Source: Anthoceros angustus (lineage: Eukaryota; Streptophyta; Anthocerotopsida; Anthocerotales; Anthocerotaceae). From it: a stretch of 64,000 nucleotides of DNA. Where the stretch lies: assembly GCA_010909165.1 (NCBI GenBank), contig VJWM01000221.1, positions 237,530 through 301,529 of the forward strand, given 5' to 3'. The notes beneath the pieces were generated by a model. It was not told where the DNA came from. It did not search any database and saw only the letters and a list, made by a program, of their open reading frames with translations. Positions 52,372 through 64,000 of the stretch are shown here, piece by piece. A program made the translations under genes and the position numbers. Positions within the stretch are counted from its first letter, which is position 1. Every line of letters starts with the position of its first letter.

Positions 52372-54554
52372 TGGTATGAGAGCACTAGGTGCTCAATGTA
52401 TGGATGTTGTGGTAGCTTCATGATATTCTACTTGCATTTCAAACCTATAGCATCCTTGGACCACATGGCCGCTAGGGCGCATTCCTCCGCTGATAATTCA
52501 AATGTGACTAGCTACCATTTACTGATGGCGGAGGGCAGTGCCGCGTTGATGTGAAATTTTGGTCCACCGGTGTTGTTGACCATCTTAGAACACAGTGAGC
52601 TTGATCAACTCCTACAAAGCGGATGTTCAAGCAACAACTTGAACTAAGGAGCCGAGGAGATCGTACCAATGCAAATCACAATCCACGAATTGCTCTTGTT
52701 CTTCTCCCGTGAATGTCCTTGCAATCATGGTATAGCAGCCCATGATCGAAGCTTGAGAGAATCAAAGATTGGAATCATCTAGCAATCTCGTCGGACAAGC
52801 TCAATTCAGTCGAGGATTTGATGATGAGGGTCTCCAATCGTGTAAAGAATTACCTAGAGTCGGAAGACTCAAGAAATTCAAGCTACGATTGATGAATTGA
52901 CGATTTCCTTTGAGCACTTCATCAAGCCTTGGACAACTTGCAGCAAAATCAGCAAGGGACCCAATCTCAACAATGTACTGCCCCTCATGCCCTCTCATAA
53001 TCGGCATGCATGGGTGTAGCTTTGTAGAATCTTGCAGTTGTGGCGCTTCCGGCCGGGATTACAACAATTTTGTTGGACATTTACAATTGCAGCATATTGC
53101 TGGGTGAAGGTGCCATGGGATCTTGTGGCGGTTGGTGAAAGATGCCACTGGGCGGTGCCCTAATTGTTATTTTCTAAGCGGCACCTATTCACAACCCTTG
53201 AGTTCTCCTTTCTTTAGAAACCCTAAAAATAACAATGAAACGTTATTAGTTAATGTGGAAGGATGTTAGTTAGTGCCCTTCACATCACTATAGCTTTTGC
53301 AACTTCACCTCTAGGCACATGGGATCTTGTGGCGGTTGGTGAAAAGATGCCACCGGATGGTGCCCTAATTGTTATTTTCTAGGCACCTATTCACAACCCT
53401 TGAGTTATCCTTTCTTCATAACACTAAAAATAACAATGAAACGTTATAGTTAATGTGGAAGGATGTTAGTTAGTGCCTTCACATCACTATAGCTTTTGCA
53501 ACTTCATGGGCACATGGTATTTCTAGTTTGGTCACATGCATCGCTATTAGTGGCTTATCTTCCTGATATAGATGGGGATGAGGATACGAAGGCAAAATTT
53601 CTAAAATCCCTCTCAACTAACTTTCCAGCCTACATTCCCCCAGTGCCCGTGGTTATTTCTAACATGACTACCCAAGTCACGGATCCTATGGTGGGGCTTT
53701 ACGGAAAAAGACATATTTGATGGCAAATCAGCCGTATGAGAGTTGGAGGCTAGAATGAAGGGTTTTCTAGATGCTACACATGTCCGGGAATTTGTAGATG
53801 GTTCTATCCTCCACCGCCCAAGAGCTTTCTGGGATGACATCGCCAAGTTTTACAAAGGCAATAAGATTGCATTTGCCATCCTACTCTTTGGTATGGATGA
53901 AGCCACGGTGGTGAGGTTGAGTTCCTTCATCTGACAAATGTATGGACATAGTTGAAAGAAACTTATCAAGTTCATAACATCCTCACACTAGTTGCTACCG
54001 GAAAGCGAATACTAGTGAGAATGAAGGAGGGACAACATTGCAGCTCACATAAGCAAGTTTTGCTATCTCAAGGCAAGGTTAGCCATGGTGGCAAGCAAGC
54101 TCAAGACATTGATGTTGTTGCTTAGCTCCTCCGTAGTCTTCCACCTTTCTATCGTCGTTTCCAATTAGAACTCTTCCTTGCGAGCATCTGTTCGCATTCG
54201 TCGAGAAAAACACCAACTCTGACCCTTAATGAGCTCATTGGAACCCTACTTCAAGAGGAGCATAGTACTCATTCTAGTGGCATCGGAAGGGTGCACACTA
54301 AGAAGGTTCTCATTGCATCAAAGGGAAAAGCGTTTGGATAGGGAAGAGAGAAGGGGAAGAAGAAGAAAAATCAAGAAGAAGACGAAGAAGAAGAAGAAGA
54401 AGAAGAAAAATCAAAAAGCCACAAAAAGATTTATGAAAGGGTGTTTGAAGCAAACTCGACCTTCCCAAGTCGAAATAATGTGGAGAGTGCGCAAAAAAGC
54501 AAAGCAGCGCTTCTGACCGCAATTGTCAATGTCTAGCGAATGAAGCTTCCACGT
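52372..54554 (+). mobile_element. Copia-type element, 5' internal region with gag (copy 2)
   Basis: After the primer-binding site come about 1.1 kb without clear coding sequence, including a 0.2-kb tandem duplication, then gag at about 53490-54540. GKSAVWELEARMKGFLDATH-like, FYKGNKIAFAILLFGMDEAT, GDNIAAHISKFCYLKARLA and NELIGTLLQEE are readable over several frames. A (gaa)n tract encoding Lys runs lies at 54355-54425. The unit is interrupted at 54555 by another copia element and resumes at 60814. Confidence 0.65.
53110..53516. repeat. About 0.2-kb direct duplication
   Basis: gggatcttgtggcggttggt and the following 190-200 bases occur at about 53117 and 53321 in tandem, with scattered indels, several at CpG words (aagcggcacc versus aggcacc). 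Confidence 0.85.
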
Positions 54555-54714
54555 TGATCGGTTTGTAAGCTGATAAGCGTACAAGATAAACTTTCATCAA
54601 ATAAAGAATGAATACAAAAATGTGTTTGTAATGTGCCTTTTATACTTGACTTAATAACGCTTCACTTAACCCTAACTAGCATTGCTTAACTATAGGTTTG
54701 GTTTGTATCCAACA
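54555..54714 (-). repeat. 3' LTR of the nested copia element
   Basis: 160 bp, TG...CA, flanked on the left by CACGT. Differs from the partner LTR at atg/ttatg, aacgc/aaagc and ttggt/ttgct. Confidence 0.92.
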
Positions 54715-57700
54715 CTCCCTCTAAAGCACCTATTAGGTAAGTGATGTATGCATAACGGAGGTTCACATTGCTCGGATCACCCTTAGCGTTCCTTGTCAAT
54801 TTTCGCGCTGCTCCGGTAAAACCCGAACCCTCGAACGGGGCATTCGCTACCATAGTCTTGCTTATGCATCATCTTCCTTGGCCTCCCACCACGTCTTGAC
54901 CACCACGCTCGCTCGCCTCAACGCCATGAGGACTCGCGGTGGAAGAGACACCGATGGCGTGAGGCCATGTGTGCGTGAGAACGTGGCAAGGAGAAGGAGG
55001 CAGCACCAGGAACAAGGGCTAGCGTTGCGGGACCAGAATGGGTCGCCTGCAACTTAGGAGGAACTTGTCGAGATTAAATAGCTTCCGGTGGTAGGGACAT
55101 ACCAGGCGGAGCTTTGGCGGAAGGACCCCAGACAGCCATTTCCGCTTCTCGAATCGCAGCTCCCTTGCGGCTAAGTTGAGGGCTGCCACGAGCAGATTGT
55201 GGAGCTCGAGTCACGGCATTTCTTTGGGATCCGTTACTGTGATGAGCCGCAAGATGTGAAACCTTGTAAGAGCCCGGCCGGGATGATTTAATCCTAAGGT
55301 TAGCTTCATCCATCCGTCATCCTTGTGAGTGTGCATACGCTGTAAGTGACCTAACGTGTATCCTAGACTCCCTCTGATGAGCTTGCTGTGTGCAGTTACG
55401 TGTGCAGGCAGGTGAACTGCTAGACACTCCACACCACACCTAGGGAACTTCAGGGTTCCCGCCCCCTCCCACCAGATAAGTCCTATGACCCATCCTTGAA
55501 GTAGGCAGAGTAATCGGCTAACCCAAGACCCTCAAGATGCTGATAGTGCTTGTGTTTTGGCAAGCCCTTTGTGAGGATGTCACGCCACGTTGTCCTCTGT
55601 ATGGACGTAGTCCACTTTAACCACACCTCTCTCGACCACATCAGCGTGGTGATCTGAATTTCAATATGTTTAGTACGTGCATGAAATCTAGGATTTGCCA
55701 CTAATGCAGTGACATATTGTCACAATGTAACTTTGTAGGTGCCATCTTCTGGTCAAGGTCCTTGAGGAAGCTGCGCTCCCACTCTCCTTCAAGCATCTGT
55801 AAGTGATTTGTACTCCCTCTGTGGAGGAGAGTGCTATGGATGTTTGCTTTTACAAGACCCGGTTGGCGAAGAGAGGAAGAAGCGAGGTTGAGAGACTCTT
55901 TCTGGAATCACTATCGGATGCCCAGTCAGCGTCCGTGAATCCTTCCAGGGTAAGCATTTTACAGCCACTGCTTCTGTAGAATAAGCCTATCATATGTGTT
56001 CCTTTCAAATATCTGAACACACGCTTGATCGCAACTGATGGGCTTTTCAGTCGCTCGAAGCGTGAGACGGTGCTAACGGCATATTGGATATCTGGCCTGG
56101 TCCAGTTTGCAACAAATATGAGACTGCCCACAGCGTGCCTATAGGGAATAGCAGACATGTCTTTGATCTCTCCCTCTGACTGCGGACACTACTCACTGGT
56201 AAGCTTCATTCCTGTCGCATATGGAGTGGACGCAGGCCTGGCTTGATCCATTTTAAACTTACGCAGGATTTCTCCTATGTACTTGTGTTGATGGATTATT
56301 AGAGACCTTCTGTCGACCCTAAATGTCATATTCCAGTGATCGAGCTCCCGATATCCTTCATGTCATATCGGGTCCTCGATATCCTTAACGCCACTTGACC
56401 CTTATTGTTGCGAAATTACGTCGTCCACGTACAAGGCCGAACAAAATCAGCACCTCGACTAAGGCGATATCGTTGGAGTGCGTGCTTTGAACAAAACCAA
56501 TCTCAAGTAAGTAAATGTGAATGGTAATATACCATACCCTTCCACTTTGTTTTAGCCATATATGCATTTCGTGAGTTTTAGGACTTTGCCAGATAACGCT
56601 TGTCCCGGTATCCTCAGTCGCATCATATAAATCTCTTCATCAAGTGCTCGTGAGGAAGGTGTACACGTCCATTTCTTTGTAGATCCAAGTCAAGCTCGGC
56701 CCCAAAGCAAGTATGATCCTAATGGATCGTGCACAGCGAGAAGGTCTCGTAATCCAAGCCTTCAACTGTGAAGCCTCTTGCTACAAGTCTAGCTTTGTAT
56801 CTAGCAATTTCCCCTTTGCATTTAATTTTAGCTTGAACACCCACTTACAAGATATCGGCTTTCTCCTTGTGGCGGATCCGTGAGGACCCAAGTCTCGTTT
56901 TAATAAGAGATTGATATTCGCCTCGATGGCCACCTTCCACTTGAGACTGTCGGGGCATGAGATGGCCTCTTTGTAGGAGCGAGGCTCAAGAGCCGGTAAA
57001 ATGTCGACCATAGCTCCAAAAGTCCTCCAGTCAATAGAGGCATATGGAGGCTCCTTCCATCCCTCAGGAGGAGGTCTGTGCCTAGTGGAATGGCGAAGTT
57101 CAGGTTCGGGTTCTGCCACATGCTCAAGTTGCGCAAGTTCGGGAGGAGCTGGACGGTCAGGCAAGTCAATATCATCCGCTGCATGTTCAGCTGGGACAAC
57201 ATTGTCAGAATTTTCACTATGGCTATCATCTGACTCTGATGCGTCTTCCCCCCCTGATGCGAGATCCTCTGGAGCGGCAGGAGCCATGGGTGGCACAGCA
57301 GGTACAGCAGGAGGCTCAGCATCATCTTGGGGATACGAGGACATCAGTCGCCGTCCACGGTTCGAACTCCTTCGAGCGGAAGAGCGTCAAGAGGGGATGC
57401 GAGCAGTTGGGACGGCTCGATAAAAGTAACACTACGGGCAAGGGTATCAGAGGAGCATCATATAACTTATAAGCCTTGGGTGTTCACATCCAGAAAGAGG
57501 AAAGCACAGGCCTGTTGTCCAATTTCTTCCGCTTCTGTGGGATATAAGCATAGGCCTTGGAACCCAGCGAAGATGAAGGAGACTAGGCTTACGCCTCCAG
57601 AAGACTTCAAAAGGAGTCTTGCCAGGGACAGAGCTGGTAAGCACTCTGTTGAGGATATAGGTGGCGGTGACGATGGCCTCCGCCCAGAAGTCCTGAGGTA

Positions 57701-60653
57701 AGCTAGCCCACAAGAGCATGCTGCGAGTCATTGAGAGCAAAGTCTGATTTTTACGCTCAGCAACTCCGTTCTGTTGTTGGGTGTAGGGCACGATCAGCTG
57801 GCGCTGGATTCCATGCTCCTGGAGAAATGCGTCGAAAGCAGTGTTCACAAACTCAGTACCATTATCCGTGCGAAGTACCTTGAGGAGACAGCCGGACTGC
57901 CTCTGCACCACAGGTAACCATTCCCGGAAATAGCCTAGAGTGTCACTCTTAAGATGCATAGGATAAGTCCACGAATATCTGCTGAAGTCATCTGTAATTG
58001 TTAGATAATAGAGGGCACCACCCAGTGAGGGCTGGTGAATTTTTCCAGAGATATATCGCATGGACTAACTCCAACACTGTTGCTCTATGTGCATTCTTGA
58101 ACGGAGCTCCAGCTTGAGAATACAAGACTCAAACGGAAGATCCTTAAAGCGGGATGGCAAGGGTTCTCGGTGGCGGAAAGCTTGGACATGTCTATGAGCT
58201 TGTGCCGATTAGCATGCCCTAAACGCCATGCCACAAAGATGCCACTGGGAATTCAAAAGAGCTGCTCTGTAGAATAGGCTGGAGGCGAACCGCAGACAAG
58301 CTGCTGGATCATGCATACTCCCTTGAAGACACAGTTGTTGGATGGCCCACCTTGTAGAAGCAGCCCTCATCAACCCGCATCTCATATAGGCGGGGCATGA
58401 GTTTGCTCAACGACAACAGTTCTTGGCCATATCACGGGACAAAAGTACACCATGGACGGTCGAACCATCATCAAGGAGGAAAGTACAGTGCCATGACCCT
58501 CAACTCATGAGCTAGTATCACTCCGCTCATCCCCAAGCAACACCTTGTCTTTCATGTTACATAATGTTAAAGTTGAAAAAAGGTGCTTGTCATTGCGAGA
58601 TGTGTGGTAGCACCGGAGTCCAGGTACCAACATCCAGCATCATGCAAAGAGCTTGCGAGGCAAACGGTAAGAATCTTTACTGTGCCTTTGGGGCTTTCTC
58701 CCTTTTCCTTGACTGCAACGTGTGCTGACTGCTTTGAGACTTTCTGTGGGTCGCCGGCCTTCTTCTTCCGGCACTCACGAGCCCAATGGCCAGCCACACC
58801 ACACCAGTTGCAATTCCCAGTTCGAGGGAGGCGAACGGAAGATGAATCTCGACCTCCGGCTTGCCTTCCAGTGCTGGTCCGAATTTCTGACAAGGACTTT
58901 GTCACCTTTGGTTTTATGTCCTCCTGCGAGTTAATACGGCCTGTTCTTCCCGAAACAGGGCACTGATGATCTCCTCTACTGTGATGGAGGGAGGAGCACC
59001 GCCCGAGTCGGATAGGGGCATTGAAGCTCTTGATAAAGGTTTGATATGAGGGTGGCGGGGAGGTTAACTGTGCTACCTCAACTTCATCAGTGGTGGATCC
59101 AAAAGCCTTCATTTGGGCTCGCAGCTGCCTAAATTTTGTGACATGAGGAGCAACCCTCTCACCTTCACGCAAACGAAGTGAGTAGAATTCCATGCGCACA
59201 ACATTGTAAGCATGCATGTTTTGGACATCATATGTGGCTACGAGTTGATCCCAAATTCCCTTCCCAGTAGTGTGGTACTCTACATCAGGTACGAGGACTT
59301 CATCTAGACCATGGACTAGTAATAGCTATGGAATTTAACCGATTCCATTTTTCTATATCGTGAGGCGGGGTGGCATTGGGATCGGGTTTGCATATGTCCC
59401 ATCTACCACTTCCCATACCCTCGCCAATCAAGGTGGTTTTCATGCGGACCTTCCAGACGGAAACTTGGTCCCATTAAACCGATCCTTCTCCTTTAATTCG
59501 AGGTATATGTGGGATTCGTGAGTACCCATCCCAAGTGCAAGGTAAAGGCGGAAGGATGCTTTCTTTCTAGAGACTAGAGCTCTTGATAAGAGTGAGACAG
59601 GCTAACACACACTCGTGATTATGATCGAGTTAGTTGATGGCCTTCAAACTCTTATGCTGAGAATTTGTGGGCCTTACTCGTTACTAACCTAGGCGATGCG
59701 AGGGAGGCCTGGGTCTTGGTTTGGGTCCAGGATGATCATGTGGGCTGCTCCAGCCCCGCCTCGTCGCCTCCCGGCATCGCAAGGGTTAATCAACGCAAAG
59801 TAGAAGCCAATGCGAAATGGGGTTAGAAACCCTAACTAGTGAAAACCAAACGTAGAATCTTGTTCCCTAATCGCGTGTGTCCTTCTCATGTGGCAAGGCA
59901 CACAGGTGTAGGCGGCTGCGGAAGGCTTGAAGAGTCGCAAAGAGGTGCACATTGGAGTGGCGGCGGAAATCCTTCACACCGCTGTTGGCAATGTGACACC
60001 GTTTCGATTCTCCTTGGCGTTTCAACTTTCTGCGGAAGCTTCACAAGGCGATTCTTGGCGCTGGGGCCAAGGATGCACTCAACGACACTTTGAAATTCAA
60101 TTGGTTCATCATCTCCGCAAGGCGTGATGTCAATCTTCAGTCATGTTCAAATTGTTAATCCTCCGCCGAATCTGTCCTGTCTTGAACATCGTGTTTCAAA
60201 GATTCTGCCGTGATAGCAGGTAAGTGTTCTCTCAACTCTCGTGGCCACTGCCCGGTGATTGAAGGGCAACCCTTGATCTTGCTTTGCCTTGAGATTGATC
60301 TCTTGTCCTGTTGTCTGCAGTTGGAGGGAATTGTCTCAACTCGAGTTTCCGGTCTTCAGAACAAATCTGGATTTTGGGCTCTCGATGACGTGCCTAAACA
60401 AAGCGTCATGTCGGATTTTGGATAGGGAAATTTAAATGTCTAGGCGGTTTGGACCGAATGTCTATTGGCAAGATCTCTAAGCGAGGCGCGGGTAATCCCA
60501 TCGTCCAACAATGTGTCCACGGTAGGTAGGTAGGATTTTACGGGCAAGAGCCCTCAAATCGCCACGCACTCTCCTGCGGTTGCCTCCCCTGATTACCCGA
60601 TCTCGGCATTTTCTAGGGATCTATATGGTAGATCAAGCATGGCTCTGATACCA

Positions 60654-60813
60654 TGATCGGTTTGTAAGCTGATAAGCGTACAAGATAAACTTTCATCAAA
60701 TAAAGAATGAATACAAAAATGTGTTTGTTATGTGCCTTTTATACTTGACTTAATAAAGCTTCACTTAACCCTAACTAGCATTGCTTAACTATAGGTTTGC
60801 TTTGTATCCAACA
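60654..60813 (-). repeat. 5' LTR of the nested copia element
   Basis: 160 bp, followed on the right by CACGT. The primer-binding site for initiator tRNA-Met lies directly at its left edge, which sets the element's orientation. Confidence 0.92.
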
Positions 60814-61391
60814 CACGTGATAGTCAAGCTTAATATTACCGTGACCATAAATTATAGATAGAACAAAGGGTCTCACGCGTTAGAACTCACAAGATAGGAA
60901 GGTACAAAAGGGACAAATCACGCTTAACGTGTACAAAACCTTAAAGATCTCATATTATTTCATATATAAAACTACCAATTTATTTTACTATCCAGTTGAT
61001 TTTATTTTTCCAAAATGAACCCACATGATCCAGTTTTTCCTTTTTAGTGAGACTTGGGTGACCATAAATATAGAGAATGCATACTATATATGTGTGTTGA
61101 GAATATAAATAAAGGACATACTATATATGTGTGCTATACTAGGCTATATTTATGAATGCAAGTCGATATACATTGACGTTTTAAGCTTGCACAAGTTCCT
61201 TTGATGTCTTAAGACCATGTGCCAAAGCCATAGCGTTGTATTAAGCAAACGCACGCCACAAAGGCATAGATCGTCAAGCTCCCTCTCTTGTAGTATCCAA
61301 GAGAAGCAAAGAGCGACACCTTGAGGAGGCGCGCATGCTTACCTTCTTTTCATAATCTTATTTAGTGTTTCTGGTCTACCTTTGATTCAAG

Positions 61392-61439
61392 ATGGAAGGC
61401 AACCATAGGGAAGATGTATTGGTGAGTGAAATTGATAAC
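61392..61439 (+). pseudogene. UBX-like frame, copy 2 (only the first 16 codons)
   Basis: The same MEGNHREDVLVSEIDN start as at 50952, cut off at 61440 by unrelated sequence. Confidence 0.8.
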
Positions 61440-61769
61440 GCGGACCACATCTGGCTTGACCTCCGACGGACCTTTGGTCTAAGGGATTGCACACATGTAA
61501 TGTCGCCAAAATGACCTTATTGCTAACCTCCCTATCCTCTACTCCCACCGAAAAAAAACAAGACTAAAACAGTCGCTGTGGAGTACGGACATCGGATTTT
61601 GGCACCTACACCTCTCCAAGTCCGCTATTTCAAGTGAGTATTCAACTTGACTTCAACAAATCTCATCGATCTGCCGACAGCTATCATCCACATATTGGGA
61701 TCAAAATGAGCAAGCTTTGATCCTTAGCTTGCTTTGTAAGTAGAGGCGATCCTCATCACTACGTTTGTA
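61440..61769. other. Unassigned sequence between the duplicated segments
   Basis: It shares no obvious similarity with the rest of the window and shows no domain. It may be another transposon fragment or a join between non-adjacent sequences. Confidence 0.4.
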
Positions 61770-62906
61770 GCCTTGAGATTGATCTCTTGTCCACTGTTAT
61801 GCAGTTGAGGCAGAATTGTCTCAACTGTGGATTTCCGGTCTTCAGAACAATCTGGATTTTGGGCTCTCGATGACAGTGCCTAAACAAAGCGTCTGTCAGG
61901 TTGGATAGGGAAATTTAGGTATAGGCGGTTTGGACGAATGTCTATTGGCAAGATCTCTAAGCGAGGCGCGGGTAATCCGCTCGTCACAGTCGACAATGTC
62001 ACGGTAGGTAGGTAGGATTTTGGGCAAGAGCCTCAAATCGCTCACGCACTCCTGCGGTTGCCTCCCTTACGGTGATTACCCGATCTCGGCATTTTCTAGG
62101 GATCTATATGGTAGATCAAGCATGGCTCGATACCATGATCGGTTTAATGGTGATAAGCGTACAAGATAAACTTTCATCAAATAAAGAATGAATACAAAAT
62201 GTGTTGAGATGTGCCTTTTATACTTGACTTAATAAAGCTTCCCTAACTAGCATTGCTTAACTATAGGTTTGCTTTGTATCCAACACACGTGATAGTCAAG
62301 CTTAATATTACGTGACCATAAATTATAGATAGAACAAAGGGTCTGGCGTTAGAACTCACAAGATAGGAAGGTACAAAAGGGACCGTCACGCTTCTGTATT
62401 TGTACAAAACCTTAAAGATCTCATATTATTTCATATATAAAACTACCAATTTATTTTACTATCCAGTTGATTTTATTTTTCCAAAATGAACCCACATGAT
62501 CCAGATTTTTCCTTTTTAGTGAGACTTGGAGTGACCATAAATATAGAGAATGCATATATATGTGTGTTGAGAATATAAATAAAGGACATACTATATATGT
62601 GTGCTATACTAGGCTATATTTATGAATGCAAGTCGATATACATTGATTTTAAGCTTGCAAGCGCAAGTTCCTTTGATGTCTTAAGACCATGTGCCAAAGC
62701 CATAGCGTTGTATTAAGCAAACCACGCACGCCACAAAGGCATAGATCGTCAAGCTCCCTCTCTTGTAGTATCCAAGAGAAGCAAAGAGCGACACCTTGAG
62801 GGCATGCTTACCTTCTTTTCATAATCTTATTTAGTTTTTACCTACCTTTGATTCAAGATGGAAGGCAACCATAGGGAAGATGTATTGGTGAGTGAAATTG
62901 ATAACC
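61770..62906. repeat. Segmental duplication, copy B, with a third LTR
   Basis: It contains the copia leader, an LTR at about 62136-62286 with several short losses, the same caaca-cacgtgatag junction and the non-coding block. The identical junction shows that it duplicates the earlier insertion and is not a second insertion event. Confidence 0.85.
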
Positions 62907-63530
62907 AATCCGTGGAGTGGAGTGAGACTTATGAAGAAGCCACATATGAACAACCATGGAGTGCATCTTATGAAGAAACCACGGATGACCAACCATGGAG
63001 TGATGAACAACCATGGAGTGCAACCTATAAAGAAACCACGGATGACCAACCATGGAGTGATGAACAACCATGGGATGCAACTAATGAAGAAGCTACCCAT
63101 GGAGAACCATGGCACGAAACTCGTGAAGAAGCCACCAATGGACAACCGTGGAGTGATGCGCAAGCCTCGACAATGACGCATGGGAAGAAGCTTATGTGCA
63201 AGATGATGAAGACAACTTGCACATGTAACTTATGAAGGTCGATGGCCATCGCATTCCACGTATCGTCTATGCAATCTTATTACGGAAATTTGCATGATGC
63301 AAAGGTTGAGGCATTAAGGATGGACAAGTGGCTCCTAGCCTACATCCATGGCGACAAACGGAGTTCCATATTTTGGAGAGTGGGAAAAATCCACTAATGA
63401 AATTTTGAAGGATCTAAACGATCTTTCCTTCTTTGGGAAGTCTCACGGTACCATAGAGATTTTAAAAGTGAAAACCTTTTATAACATAGCTGAAAACACT
63501 TGCTGCATACTTGTGATACCACTCTCCACA
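62858..63530 (+). pseudogene. UBX-like frame, copy 3 (truncated in the UAS domain)
   Basis: N-terminal acidic Trp repeats and the first half of the UAS domain match copy 1 at high identity. It has extra small losses (ccggcgtgg to ccgtgg, tcagaaac to taaac). The match ends at NTCCILVI, where a reverse-transcriptase fragment in the opposite orientation begins. The UBX part is missing. Confidence 0.75.
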
Positions 63531-64000
63531 GTGCCTATTTCAAACCATAAAGGTTTCTTATAACGCACACCGATTCTCTTTGCCCTTCTCAACAAAACCT
63601 TTGTTGTCAGACAAGCGCCCTCTTGAGGTCACCATGCAAGAATGCCGTTTGACATCCATCCGCATAAGTTCCATAGCAACCAAAGCAAGAACACATCGCA
63701 GTTATCATTTGACCATGTGAGAAAATCTCATCAAAGTCAATGCCTAGTTGTTGCTTGAAACACTTAGCAACCAATCGTAGTACTTTGGTTTGCCATCAAG
63801 GGTATGACCTTCATCTTGTACACCCATTTGTACAGAGTGCTCTTATCTCAGCAACCAACTCCAAGTTTTGCCTTATGCAAATACGAGAGGACTATATGGC
63901 CTTCTCTTACTTTGTTACTCATTGACACGGCCTCTTTGTGAAGAGGGTTCTCCAACTGTCAAAGATTACATAATCCGTAGATGGATCACCGCCGAGGGCG
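63531..64000 (-). mobile_element. Copia reverse-transcriptase fragment
   Basis: On the minus strand RLVAK.FKQQLGIDFDEIFS, then LALVAMELMRMDVK and TAFLHGD are readable with a frame change, the standard copia RT succession. It continues beyond the window edge. Confidence 0.7.

Larger units (their letters stand above)
54555..60813 (-). mobile_element. Nested Ty1/copia retrotransposon (complete structure, decayed coding)
   Basis: Two 160-bp LTRs (54555-54714 and 60654-60813) begin TG and end CA and differ at about three bases. The 5-bp target duplication CACGT flanks both sides (54550-54554, 60814-60818). On the minus strand a TGGTATCAGAGC primer-binding site follows the 5' LTR (60642-60653) and a purine-rich TTTAGAGGGAG precedes the 3' LTR. 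In minus-strand order come gag (about 59480-58600), the zinc knuckle CNWCGVAGHWARECRK, the protease motif WYLDSGATTH, integrase (TITDDFSRYSW, TDNGTEFVN), reverse transcriptase (CKWVFKLK) and RNase H (FTDADWASD, DILTKGLPK). Integrase before RT defines copia. Many frameshifts and stops make it non-autonomous now. It inserted into the non-coding block of the UBX-carrying unit. Confidence 0.92.
60286..61439. repeat. Segmental duplication, copy A
   Basis: This spans the copia leader, its 5' LTR, the CACGT junction, the non-coding block and the first codons of the UBX-like frame (ATG at 61392). It recurs at about 61770-62906. Similarity stops at 61440. Confidence 0.85.

Noticed and set aside
57001-57423. 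Plus-strand frame rich in Ser and Gly
   Set aside because: It is antisense to the copia linker between integrase and reverse transcriptase.
62136-62286. Independent third insertion of the copia element (solo LTR)
   Set aside because: Its right junction with the leader is identical to that at 60813, so it is a duplicate of the same insertion, not a solo LTR.

Overview
The window is nuclear DNA of a land plant. Signs are multi-exon genes with GT-AG introns of mostly 65-250 bp, a U2 spliceosomal snRNA gene, a light-harvesting chlorophyll protein gene, a ureide permease, a PIN-LIKES carrier, a TPLATE-complex subunit, four PLS-class PPR genes and Ty1/copia elements. A HVYHH-type ELO fatty-acid elongase, normal in bryophytes, lycophytes and ferns but not of this type in seed plants, and the local burst of closely related PPR genes point to a seed-free plant, probably a fern or lycophyte. 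The species is not identifiable from the sequence alone.

Layout. 0.6-2.3 kb: ELO elongase (-). 5.0-8.4 kb: PPR gene 1 (+), with an internal 0.7 kb duplication and an eroded DYW domain. 8.9-10.4 kb: 2-oxoglutarate dioxygenase of the prolyl-4-hydroxylase type (+). 11-15.8 kb: retroelement-like repeats and a tandem pair of ureide permeases, the first a pseudogene. 16.9-19.0 kb: PPR gene 2 (-). 19.7-25.6 kb: a FYVE-domain protein (+) built from repeated modules and carrying a 1.4 kb internal tandem duplication. 26.9-28.1 kb: PAQR/HHP receptor (+). 28.7-30.1 kb: PILS carrier (-). 31.4-32.7 kb: GT47 exostosin (-). 33.2-33.7 kb: LOLITA (-). 34.0-36.5 kb: PPR gene 4 (-). 36.9 kb: U2 snRNA (+). 37-40 kb: AT-rich DNA with a fold-back and a Tc1/mariner-like MITE. 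40.1-41.9 kb: RNA polymerase I A49 subunit (+). 43.3-46.3 kb: PPR gene 3 (+). 46.5 kb: a tRNA-His-like pseudogene. 47.7-49.0 kb: LHCII protein (+). 49.4-64.0 kb: nested retroelements.

Two things stand out. First, the 49-64 kb repeat block contains several copies of a copia-type element whose gag is followed not by pol but by a reading frame matching the UAS and UBX domains of a PUX7/UBXD7-like p97/CDC48 adaptor, behind a new N-terminal array of acidic Trp-containing repeats. This looks like a transduced host gene amplified in a non-autonomous retroelement. Second, about 400 bp of the FYVE-gene 5' region is also present in inverted orientation at 9.1-9.5 kb, next to the dioxygenase. Undoing an inversion of roughly 9.1-19.7 kb would place the dioxygenase head-to-head with the FYVE gene and PPR genes 1 and 2 in the same direction, so the window seems to record an inversion with duplicated breakpoints.

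Caution: near-identical duplicated segments differ mainly by one-base losses in homopolymers and by small indels at CpG-containing words. Some frameshifts may therefore be long-read consensus errors, not biology. All calls come from reading the sequence; no database search was run.
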